64,000 nucleotides of DNA. Source: Spirochaetota bacterium. GTDB lineage: Bacteria > Spirochaetota > Spirochaetia > Treponematales > UBA12059. Below the pieces are notes generated by a model, which was not told the DNA's origin, searched no databases, and saw nothing but the letters and a program-made list of their open reading frames with translations. A program made the position numbers and the translations under genes. Shown here one piece after another: positions 8,848-16,033 of this stretch; the stretch's first letter is position 1; each line of letters begins with the position of its first letter. The stretch lies in contig JAHIWG010000110.1 in the NCBI GenBank assembly GCA_018816345.1, positions 32,632 to 96,631 of the forward strand, read 5' to 3'.

Positions 8848-10749
8848 TTACTCGTTCCGCGAGACCCGCGTCAGGGCCCGCTGCGCCTTTGAGCGCAGCT
8901 CGCGGGGGTAATCGCCGCCGGCTATCCTGACGAGCGCCAGGAGCCCGGAGCGATCGTCCAGGGCCCCGCTCGCGCGGTAGAGCCCGTCTATGGCGTCGAC
9001 GACGGCCCCGGCGCTACGCGCGTCCAGCCTACCCTCGGCGGCCCGCGCGAAGGCGCCCAAGGCACGTCCCTCCGGGTCGAGGCCTATGGCGGCGACCGCG
9101 GAGGCGGCGGCCGCCCTCACCGCGGGGTCCGGGTCGCGCTCGAAGACCTCCACGAGGATGGGCACGGCCCGCGGCAGGCCCATCGCTCCCAGGAGACCGC
9201 AGGCGTAGACCCTGGGCAGGGGCCCGCTGGGCGCCGGTCCGGAGGCTGAGGCGCCGGAACCGAACGGGGCGTCGAGGCGCCCCAGCGCGACGGCCGCCGA
9301 GTACAGCGAGGAGGCCGTCGCCTCATCGCCTATAGTACCCGATTCCACGTTTTTTTCAATATCGTAGAGTCTCCTCATGACGGCGTCGTCGTCGTACGGA
9401 GCTAGAGACCAGCGCGACTCCTCGGCGGCCGCGGCGTCGACGGCCTCAAGGCCAAGGGAAGCGACAGCAGGGCCGTCGCCTGCGACGAGCGCTCGCTCGA
9501 AGCGGTAGGCGTAGAGTATCCAATCGGCCCCCCCGGCGAAGACGGCGCCGGAGGGCGCTATGGCCGGCGAGGACGCGGCGTTCGTTAGCCGGAGCGTCCT
9601 ATAGAGCGAACCGTCGGAACCGTAGCTGCGTACCGCCGTCCTCGACGAAACGACGACCCTTCCCGCGAAGGCGGCCAGGGCCGCGCCCGAGCCGACCGAT
9701 CCTATCGAGTTCCGCCAACGCTCCCTCCCGTCCCCGTCTACGGCCAGCAGCGTCCCGTCCGTTCCGAGCGCGTAGAAGCCTTCGGGCGAGGCGGCCAGCG
9801 AGACGGGCCCGGAACCTAGCCTAGGCGCGCCCTCGCCGGCTCCGGCGGCTCCGGCGGCTCCCGAGCCTCCCGAGCCTCCCGAGCCTCCCGAGCCTCCCGA
9901 GCCTCCCGAGCCTCCCGAGCCTCCGGAGACGGGCCGGAGCGCCTCGCCGTCGCGTTCGAGGACTAGGAGGCGCCCGTCCGACAGCAGGGCCGCGAGCCTC
10001 GAGACGCTCGAGGCCAGGATGGCGGGAGCCGAGCCGAGGGAGGCGGCCGCGGGAGGGCCTCCGTCGGGCGAGAACAGGAGCGCCGTACCGTCCGCGAGCC
10101 CGATGGCGGGGCCGCCTCCCGGGCCGACCGCGACGGCGGTGCCGGGGGCCGAGCCGAGGTCCGTCGACCACAGGCGCTTTCCGTTCGGCGCGAAGGCGCG
10201 CAAGGCGGACCCGGCGGCCACGAAGAGGCGCCCGTCGGACGCGAAAACAGGAGCCGACGACGGCGCGGCGCCTAGCTCCGCGCGCCAGACCTCCCGCCCG
10301 GCCTTATTGAGGAGGGCTATGCCGGTAGCGCCCGAGGAGACGGCCGCGCGCCCGTAGGCGTCGCATGATATGAAGGCGGAACGCCGCTCCGCCATGGCGC
10401 GCTTCCCTATGGCCACGCCCTCGATCGTTAGCACATACAGGGTCTTGGAGTCCGACAGGAGCCAGGCCCGTCCCGCGGCTATCGCGGGCCCGGCGCTTAC
10501 GACGCCGCCCACCGGGAATCGGAAAAGGACGTCGGCCTCTACCGCCGTCCCGCTCGGAGTCCCCGCCGGCGCCCCGTCCGCCGACCCGGCGGGAGGCGAG
10601 GGCTGGGCCGCGCAGGGCGAGAGCGCGACGAGGGCCGCGAGCATGGCCGCCGCGGCTATAGTCCTACCCCCGACTACCGTCGGGAACCCGGCTACTGTCG
10701 GGAACCCGACTACTGTCGGGAAGCGCCTAGGCGAGCCTGAACCTGACAT
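8848..10749 (-). CDS. Secreted PQQ-like beta-propeller protein with HEAT-repeat tail
   Basis: 633 residues. A hydrophobic export signal (about residues 30-48, AAAAMLAALVALSPCAAQ) follows an odd N-terminus made of three GFPTVV-type repeats. Residues 75-420 are strand-rich repeats of PQQ/BamB type (AFAPNGKRLWSTDLGS, AVDGDGRERWRNSIGS). A GGS linker (about 275-297) breaks the propeller. Residues 440-633 are alpha-helical HEAT-like repeats (PRAVPILVEVFERDPDPAVR). It is probably a periplasmic scaffold. The start is uncertain: the ATG at 10749 overlaps the upstream methyltransferase by 23 nt, and the 18-bp repeats fall in this N-terminal extension. Confidence 0.75.
   Translation of the reverse strand: MSGSGSPRRFPTVVGFPTVAGFPTVVGGRTIAAAAMLAALVALSPCAAQPSPPAGSADGAPAGTPSGTAVEADVLFRFPVGGVVSAGPAIAAGRAWLLSDSKTLYVLTIEGVAIGKRAMAERRSAFISCDAYGRAAVSSGATGIALLNKAGREVWRAELGAAPSSAPVFASDGRLFVAAGSALRAFAPNGKRLWSTDLGSAPGTAVAVGPGGGPAIGLADGTALLFSPDGGPPAAASLGSAPAILASSVSRLAALLSDGRLLVLERDGEALRPVSGGSGGSGGSGGSGGSGGSGGSGAAGAAGAGEGAPRLGSGPVSLAASPEGFYALGTDGTLLAVDGDGRERWRNSIGSVGSGAALAAFAGRVVVSSRTAVRSYGSDGSLYRTLRLTNAASSPAIAPSGAVFAGGADWILYAYRFERALVAGDGPAVASLGLEAVDAAAAEESRWSLAPYDDDAVMRRLYDIEKNVESGTIGDEATASSLYSAAVALGRLDAPFGSGASASGPAPSGPLPRVYACGLLGAMGLPRAVPILVEVFERDPDPAVRAAAASAVAAIGLDPEGRALGAFARAAEGRLDARSAGAVVDAIDGLYRASGALDDRSGLLALVRIAGGDYPRELRSKAQRALTRVSRNE
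9855..9925 (-). repeat. 9-bp tandem repeat coding (GGS)n
   Basis: About seven head-to-tail copies of a 9-bp unit (CCGAGCCTC on the plus strand) encode a Ser-Gly-Gly linker inside the PQQ protein. Near-perfect identity at DNA level points to recent slippage, so length is likely to vary between strains while staying in frame. Confidence 0.85.
10671..10724 (-). repeat. Three 18-bp tandem repeats at the 5' end of the PQQ gene
   Basis: Units at 10671-10688, 10689-10706 and 10707-10724 differ by only a few bases (core GTCGGGAACC). They overlap the signal-peptide leader of the PQQ protein and sit directly after the stop of the methyltransferase, so they could act as a leader-peptide extension or as a spacer between two coupled genes. 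Confidence 0.8.
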
Positions 10750-11869
10750 GGCTCTCCACGTGGGAGTTCTGGGGGTAGAAGTCTAGGAGCGAGGCGCTTT
10801 CCACCTCGTAGCCCGCCTTGACGAGGAAGCCCGCGTCCCTGGCCAGCGATACGGGATCGCACGATACGTAGCCTATGCGTTCGGGGCGGGACGAGGCCAG
10901 CCAGGCCCGGACCTGCGCTCCGAGCCCCGCTCGGGGCGGGTCGACGACGACGTAGTCGAAGCGGGCGCGAGCCTGCGGCGAGCGAGTCCACTCCTCTATC
11001 CTGGAAGCCGCGAAGGCGGCCCCGGGGCCGACGTTGGAGCAGGCCAGCCCGATCGAGCGCTTTTCCTGTTCCACGCAGCAGAGGCTACCGAAGCCCTCCC
11101 TGAGGAACGCCGCGAAGAGGCCGACGCCGCAGTACAGGTCGGCCGCCCGCTCTCCCGAGAGCCCGGCGCAGACGGCCGGCGCGAGGCGCTCGACCATCTC
11201 GAGGTTGCTCTGGAAGAATCCGCCGGGGTCGAAGCGGAAGGCCTTGCCCCCTACCTCCACCGTCGCCTCGCGGTCGACGCCCTCGAGGTAGACACGCTCG
11301 CCGTAGCCGAACGCGACGAAGCGCCCGTCGGTCGCGGCCTTGCCGGCCTTGCCAGGCATGCCGGCCCCGGACTCGAGCCAGAGGCGCAGTGCGGGGACGA
11401 GGACGGGGCAGGAACGCACCTCGAGGATATCCGACGACGCGCGCCTGGCATAGCCCAGCCTCCCCGAGGCGCCCTCGTGGAACTGCGCCCTGTTGCGATA
11501 GCCCAGGGGCGAGCAGGGGACGACGTCGAAGCCGACGTCAGCGATGCCGCCCGAGCGTAGCCAGGCGTCCCGGGCGATGCCTTGCTTGGCTTCCAATTGG
11601 GCCTCGTAGCCAAGGTGCTGGAGGTTGCAGCCGCCGCATTCGCCGTAGTAGGGGCACGACGGCTCGGCGCGGCCGGGCCCCGGCTCCAGGATTGCGACTA
11701 TTTCCGCGCGGGCGTAGCCGGCCTTCCGCTCGACCAGGCGCGCCTCCAGGAGGTCCCCGGGAGCCGAGAAAGGCACGAAGACCGCCTGCCCGTCGACGCG
11801 ACCCATGCCGTCGCCGCCGGGCACGATGCGCTCTATCGCTATGCGCAGCGTCTCGCCGAGCGTCGCCAT
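10727..11869 (-). CDS. RlmD/TrmA-family (uracil-5-)-methyltransferase
   Basis: 380 residues. An N-terminal TRAM domain (about 1-60) leads to an iron-sulfur signature (C near residue 72, then CGGCNLQH) as in RumA/RlmD. The C-terminal Rossmann-like domain has DLYCGVGLFA for S-adenosylmethionine, VVDPPRAGL and the catalytic cysteine in YVSCDP. It methylates C5 of uridine in RNA, most likely 23S rRNA; TrmA lacks the cluster. It may correspond to RlmD or RlmC, which cannot be told apart here. The CNNM/CorC gene ends 4 nt upstream of its start, so the two are co-transcribed, and its 3' end overlaps the PQQ gene. Confidence 0.9.
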   Translation of the reverse strand: MATLGETLRIAIERIVPGGDGMGRVDGQAVFVPFSAPGDLLEARLVERKAGYARAEIVAILEPGPGRAEPSCPYYGECGGCNLQHLGYEAQLEAKQGIARDAWLRSGGIADVGFDVVPCSPLGYRNRAQFHEGASGRLGYARRASSDILEVRSCPVLVPALRLWLESGAGMPGKAGKAATDGRFVAFGYGERVYLEGVDREATVEVGGKAFRFDPGGFFQSNLEMVERLAPAVCAGLSGERAADLYCGVGLFAAFLREGFGSLCCVEQEKRSIGLACSNVGPGAAFAASRIEEWTRSPQARARFDYVVVDPPRAGLGAQVRAWLASSRPERIGYVSCDPVSLARDAGFLVKAGYEVESASLLDFYPQNSHVESHVRFRLA

Positions 11870-11873
11870 GGCG

Positions 11874-13115
11874 CTAGTCCTTACGCTCGGGCCGGTAGAC
11901 GGCCGTCTCTACGCGATTCGCCTCCACTACGGTGACGATGAACGATCCCAGCTCGGTATCGGCCGAGTCGCCGGGAACCGGTATGCGGTCGAGCGCCCAG
12001 GCCACGTAGCCCGCGACGGTCTGCACGTACGGGAGGCTGGGGGTCTCGCCGCCGGAGATCTCGGCGAGCACCGCGAGCGGGGCGTCGCCGGATACCAGGT
12101 AGGAGCCGTCGGCCCGCTTCTCTATCTTCTCGCGGGACTCCTCGCCGGAGTCCTCGTATATCTCGCCGACTATCTCCTCGACGACGTCGCGCATGGTAAC
12201 GAGGCCGGCGAGGCCGCCGTACTCGTCGATGACGACGGCGAAGGTATCCTTCCGCTTCTTGAACAGCGCGAAGAGGTCTCCCACGCTCTTGTTAGGCAGG
12301 ACGAACAGCGGCTCGGCCATGATCTCCGAGAGGGGCCGCTCGCCCCTGCCTGCGAGCACCTCGACGACCGCGTCGCGGACGGAGACGAGGCCGACTATGT
12401 TCTCGCTCTCGCCCTCGTATACGGGCACCCGGGAGAAGGCCGCGTCGGAGGCCAGGCGGCACGCGTCCTCGGCGCTCGTGGACGCGTCCAGGCTGAACAC
12501 GTCCATGCGGTGCGTCATCATCGCCTGCACGGTCGTGGCACCGAGGCGGAACACGTTCTTGACCATGCGGCTCTTGGCGTAGTCGATGATGCCCATGTGC
12601 TCGGCTATCGACATCATCTGCACCATGGTCTCCATGGAGAGCGAGTCGGGCCGGGAATCGCCGAACAGGCGCGTAATGAGGGAGCTCAGCGCGTTGACCA
12701 CGATGACGAACGGCCTAAAAAGGTAGGTACAGACGAGGAGGAGGGGCGCCAGGGCCGCGGCGACCGACTCGTTGTGCGCTATCGCGATGCGCTTAGGCGC
12801 GACCTCGCCGAAGATCAGCACCACGAGCGTCAGTACGCCCGTCACTATGCCGAGGGCCCAGTCGCCCCATCTCTCCAAGGCGTAGCGGGTCGCGAGGGCG
12901 GAGGCGGTGATATTGACGACGTTGTTGCCGATCAGGATGGTGGAGATGAGCTCGTCGGGCTTGCGCGCCAGGCGCTCGACTATGGCCCCTCCGCGCCCCC
13001 GCTTCTTCATCGCCTCGATCTGGAACAGGGTAAGCGAGGTGAAGGCCGTCTCCACGGACGAGAACAGGGCGGAGAACACGAGGCAAGCGGCCACGCCGAT
13101 TATCGAGGCGTTCAA
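11874..13115 (-). CDS. CNNM/CorC (HlyC) family membrane protein with CBS pair
   Basis: 413 residues from a TTG at 13113-13115, the only start after an in-frame stop. The DUF21/CNNM membrane domain (about 1-180) has the conserved opening FSALFSSVETAFTSL and the GEVAPKRIA motif. A CBS-domain pair (about 195-320; VIDEYGGLAGLVTMRDVVEEI) is followed by the CorC_HlyC domain (about 335-410). Family members are linked to Mg2+/Co2+ export, with the CBS pair binding adenine nucleotides. It is immediately upstream of the methyltransferase gene. No good Shine-Dalgarno sequence precedes the TTG. Confidence 0.9.
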   Translation of the reverse strand: MNASIIGVAACLVFSALFSSVETAFTSLTLFQIEAMKKRGRGGAIVERLARKPDELISTILIGNNVVNITASALATRYALERWGDWALGIVTGVLTLVVLIFGEVAPKRIAIAHNESVAAALAPLLLVCTYLFRPFVIVVNALSSLITRLFGDSRPDSLSMETMVQMMSIAEHMGIIDYAKSRMVKNVFRLGATTVQAMMTHRMDVFSLDASTSAEDACRLASDAAFSRVPVYEGESENIVGLVSVRDAVVEVLAGRGERPLSEIMAEPLFVLPNKSVGDLFALFKKRKDTFAVVIDEYGGLAGLVTMRDVVEEIVGEIYEDSGEESREKIEKRADGSYLVSGDAPLAVLAEISGGETPSLPYVQTVAGYVAWALDRIPVPGDSADTELGSFIVTVVEANRVETAVYRPERKD

Positions 13116-13213
13116 GGTCGGCCCGCCGCGCGGCTAGCCGGGTAAGGGTCATCCATTCCGATCGATCCTATACGATAGCCGGCGATCGCGCAAGCGGTAC
13201 CGTTCCCGCTCGC

Positions 13214-15121
13214 TCATCGCTTGAGCATCTTGACCATGTAGAGCCGGATGTACTCCTCCAGCGCCTGGTGGTTCCTAATGCGCAGTAGGTTGGGCCTGTC
13301 CGCAAGGTTGGCCGACATCGTCTCGATGCGCTCCGGCGTGAAGGACGACGGCCTCATCGAACGGAGGGCTGTCCTGAGGTAGTCGCGCACGAGGGAGTTT
13401 ATATCCTCGGTCAGGTTCGCCTTGGCGCTCGGGTCCAGCAGGGTGTTCCACCTCCCGGAGAGGGAGCGCAGGTGCTCGTCGAGCGTCAGGCCCTTAGGCA
13501 CCATGCGCTGCTCCGCCGCCCTGGCCATCTGCGAGAACTCCGCGGCGCGGGAGTTTACGGGCCGGTCGCCAGGCGGCCCGCCCGCCTCGAGCCGGGGCTT
13601 CGCGGCCGCGGCCTTCTTGGCGCCGCGCCGGAGGGAGCCCTTGACGAAGAGGCTGATGATCCACGACACGACGGGCACGGAGTACCAGAACGGCAGGAGC
13701 ATCCTCACGTCCGACAGGAGCCGCTTCCTATCCAGGTCCAGGAGGACGTCGACGCCCGCGGTCCTCGAGCCCCCGAAGCAGCGGTCAAGGTCCAGCGACG
13801 GCTCCTTGGCCCCGCGGCACTCCTGGTAAACGAGCGGGGGCAGCGAGGTCAGGAGGAGCCCCGAGAGCACGGGCGAGTTCGCCTCCAGGCGCTTCTCGAG
13901 CTCCGCCTTGAAAGCCTCGTCGTCGTCCATCGAGGCGCTCCGGCCGAAGTCGGCCAGGATCGCCCTCCAGTCGCGCGTTATCAGCGGCTTGACGGCGCCC
14001 CTGGCCTCGCGCAGCGCCTTCACGATATAGGGGATGAGGGTTTCCTTGGCGACGAGCGAGCCCTTGGCCTGGCCGGAGCCTATGACGAGGATCTCGGGGA
14101 GGAAGCCCTCGGCGGCCTGGGTAGTACGCTCCTGTATCCACGCCTCTAGTTCCTCTCGGGTATACTTGCCTAGCAGCGGCCTCCCCTGCCCGTCCCTGAA
14201 ATCGACCACGTCCTCGATGGCGTAGAGGTAGGGGGGCTTCCGCAGCGCGACGGAGAGCGCCTTGAACGCGGATTCCCGCTCCTGCTCGCGCTGGGCCTTG
14301 TTCTTGAAATGGTTATTGAACACGTCCACCACGTAGGAGGCCTGATAGGCGGCCGTATCGTCGGGCGTAGGGTCGCCCTTGCTCGACAGGTCCTTGCGTA
14401 TAGCCGAGGTCAGGTAGGCCCAGAACGAGTACGAGAAATCGCCAGAGCCCTGCCTCATCTCCTGGACCGAGTCGAAGGGCTTGATGAGGATGGCCGAAAG
14501 GGCGTCCTTGAGCATCCTGTCCTTGCCGGAGAAGGCGCCCGCGAGCCTTTGCTGTATGAAATCCCGGTTGGATCCCTTGCGCAGGTAATTACGGATCTTC
14601 AGCGCCGCGTACTCGAGCAGCTTGTCCCCGACCATCACGGACAGCAGCACTATGGGCTTGAGCCCCTCGGGGAAGACCAGCCTATAGAGGGGGACGGGCC
14701 AATCGCCCTCGTGCCCGACGAGCGAAGGCAAGTCGGTCTCCACCGAGACGGCCTGTATCCACTCGGGCGGCACCGATAGGCGCAGCGAGTCCTCGTCGGG
14801 GAAGGGTATGTCCGGATTCTCCTCCATGCGGCGGTACTCGGCGTAGACGACCTCGGTAAAGGCCTCGGGGAGGAATATCATGTCGACGCGGTTCTCTACC
14901 GCCTGCAGGGAGATCCTGCCGTCCCTGGCCAGCTGGAACAGCTTGGGAACGAGGACGCCGTCGGGGTGCAGGGCGAGGTCCCTATAGAACGGCTCGGACT
15001 GGTCGTACGACTTGGCCTGCCGCTGTATGGCCTGGGCGAACGCCGAATACTCGAAAGCGTTCGACTTGTTCCGGGCCGCGAAAGTCTTTACTAGTTGAAA
15101 GGCGTCAATTTCACGAGGCAT
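13214..15121 (-). CDS. Large conserved-looking protein of unknown function
   Basis: About 635 residues from the ATG at 15119-15121 (MPREIDAFQLVKTFA). I do not recognise the family. It is mostly alpha-helical and charged, with one hydrophobic segment at about residue 480 (WYSVPVVSWIISLFV) followed by a basic stretch and a disordered Pro/Gly/Ala linker, then a helical C-terminus ending LEEYIRLYMVKMLKR. It therefore looks like a cytoplasmic protein with a single anchor. Codon use matches its neighbours. It probably has its own transcript because a terminator lies upstream. No catalytic motif is visible. Confidence 0.75.
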   Translation of the reverse strand: MPREIDAFQLVKTFAARNKSNAFEYSAFAQAIQRQAKSYDQSEPFYRDLALHPDGVLVPKLFQLARDGRISLQAVENRVDMIFLPEAFTEVVYAEYRRMEENPDIPFPDEDSLRLSVPPEWIQAVSVETDLPSLVGHEGDWPVPLYRLVFPEGLKPIVLLSVMVGDKLLEYAALKIRNYLRKGSNRDFIQQRLAGAFSGKDRMLKDALSAILIKPFDSVQEMRQGSGDFSYSFWAYLTSAIRKDLSSKGDPTPDDTAAYQASYVVDVFNNHFKNKAQREQERESAFKALSVALRKPPYLYAIEDVVDFRDGQGRPLLGKYTREELEAWIQERTTQAAEGFLPEILVIGSGQAKGSLVAKETLIPYIVKALREARGAVKPLITRDWRAILADFGRSASMDDDEAFKAELEKRLEANSPVLSGLLLTSLPPLVYQECRGAKEPSLDLDRCFGGSRTAGVDVLLDLDRKRLLSDVRMLLPFWYSVPVVSWIISLFVKGSLRRGAKKAAAAKPRLEAGGPPGDRPVNSRAAEFSQMARAAEQRMVPKGLTLDEHLRSLSGRWNTLLDPSAKANLTEDINSLVRDYLRTALRSMRPSSFTPERIETMSANLADRPNLLRIRNHQALEEYIRLYMVKMLKR

Positions 15122-15157
15122 GGCAACCATTCTACGTGGAGCGAGCCATTAGGGCAA

Positions 15158-15191
15158 TAAAAAACGGCCGGAGCCCTGGGGCCGCGGCCGT
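15158..15191 (-). terminator. Rho-independent terminator after the 30-residue ribosomal protein gene
   Basis: ACGGCCG (15164-15170) pairs with CGGCCGT (15185-15191), with further G-C pairs inside. On the minus strand the stem is followed by a U-run (from 15163 down). It lies 20 nt after the stop of the small basic gene. Confidence 0.82.
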
Positions 15192-15211
15192 CCCGATGCG
15201 ATAGCGCACGG

Positions 15212-15304
15212 TCACTTGCGGGTCTTATGCCGATTCTTTCTCTTCTTCTTCTTCCGCTTGTGAGTCGCTATCTTCTTGAGCTTGCGTTTTCTTCCGCAGG
15301 GCAC
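15212..15304 (-). CDS. COX24/AURKAIP1-type small basic ribosomal protein, 30 residues
   Basis: A GTG at 15302-15304, preceded by AAGGAG (7 nt away), opens a 30-codon frame ending in TGA at 15212. The product is half Lys/Arg and contains the pattern RKRKLKKIATHKRKKK then RKNRHK, which is the C-terminal COX24/AURKAIP1-like signature of tiny 30S-associated proteins (bS22-like). It has a matched sigma-70 promoter and a rho-independent terminator, so it is a complete monocistronic unit. A longer reading in another frame of the same strand (15225-15410) gives a nonsensical Lys/Glu-rich product and is a shadow. It is easily missed because of its size. Confidence 0.82.
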   Translation of the reverse strand: MPCGRKRKLKKIATHKRKKKKRKNRHKTRK

Positions 15305-15381
15305 AGTGGTTCTCCTTATGGACCCGCGACCCGGCGATTACCGGCGCGCGAGTACGCTTAGCTAACGAAGAGGCTCCGCGC

Positions 15382-15410
15382 ATTATGCACGGGGAGCGCG
15401 TCGTCGTCAA
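15382..15410 (-). promoter_or_regulatory. Sigma-70 promoter of the small ribosomal protein gene
   Basis: Minus strand: TTGACG (15405-15410), a 17-bp spacer and CATAAT (15382-15387). Transcription would start near 15375, about 70 nt upstream of the GTG. Confidence 0.75.
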
Positions 15411-15442
15411 GGGCGCCGCGGGCCTGGGAGCCCGGGGGGCGA

Positions 15443-15880
15443 TCAGTGGCGGAGGATCGAGAGGATGCGCTCGAGCACCTTCTTACGGTCGAGCGGCTTG
15501 ACTATATAGCTCTTGGCGCCCAAAAGGAGGCTCTTCTTGACGATATCTTCCTTGCCTAGGGCGCTGACCATGACGACGACGGCGTTCTTGTCGTATTCCA
15601 TGATCTTCTCCAAGGCCGCCACGCCGTCCATCTTAGGCATCGTGATGTCCATGGTCACGAGATCGATGCCGGGGGACAGTTCCTTGTACTTCTCGAGCCC
15701 CGCGAGCCCGTCGCCGGCGGTAGCGATGACGTCGAAGCCCTCGGAGGTCAGGATCTGCCCGAGCTGCTTGGCTATGAACATGGAATCGTCGACGATGAGC
15801 ACCCGATAGGGAGTACCCTCGGGCTTGAGCCCCTCGGGCTTCTTGTCGTTGATATTGGGCATGTCACTCTTGGCGATCAT
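15443..15880 (-). CDS. CheY-like single-domain response regulator
   Basis: 145 residues: a short polar N-terminus (about 1-24) and one receiver domain. The acidic pocket is LIVDDS, the phospho-accepting Asp lies in TMDITMPKMDG, the conserved Ser/Thr in MVSALG and the Lys in YIVKPL. There is no output domain, so it acts by protein-protein contact, as CheY or Spo0F do; the cognate kinase is not in the neighbourhood. AAGGAG lies 11 nt before the ATG at 15880. Spirochaetes carry several such stand-alone receivers, and it is not possible to say whether this one acts in chemotaxis. Confidence 0.9.
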   Translation of the reverse strand: MIAKSDMPNINDKKPEGLKPEGTPYRVLIVDDSMFIAKQLGQILTSEGFDVIATAGDGLAGLEKYKELSPGIDLVTMDITMPKMDGVAALEKIMEYDKNAVVVMVSALGKEDIVKKSLLLGAKSYIVKPLDRKKVLERILSILRH

Positions 15881-15996
15881 GGTCGTGTACGCTCCTTACG
15901 TCCCGCCTAGCGAGCAGAGGCTCGAAGCGGAGGCATTCCGTAAATTTATAGTCCATGAACGTGAAGTCCGCAAGGGGTTATATGCGAATGAGGTTT

Positions 15997-16026
15997 TCTA
16001 GAGATTTAAACGATGCATGATATAGT
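15997..16026 (+). promoter_or_regulatory. Promoter placing the transcript start at the lipoprotein ATG
   Basis: TATAGT (16021-16026) ends 7 nt before the ATG at 16034; a weak -35 candidate (TCTAGA, 15997-16002) lies 18 bp upstream. No Shine-Dalgarno sequence is present, so the mRNA is probably leaderless. Confidence 0.5.
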
Positions 16027-16033
16027 AATGCCC

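Noticed and set aside
9855..9925. Tandem array considered as CRISPR
   Set aside because: Units are 9 bp, contiguous, without spacers and in frame as GGS codons.
15225..15410. 61-residue frame with a Glu/Lys-rich end
   Set aside because: Wrong frame of the COX24-type gene; starts inside its promoter region.
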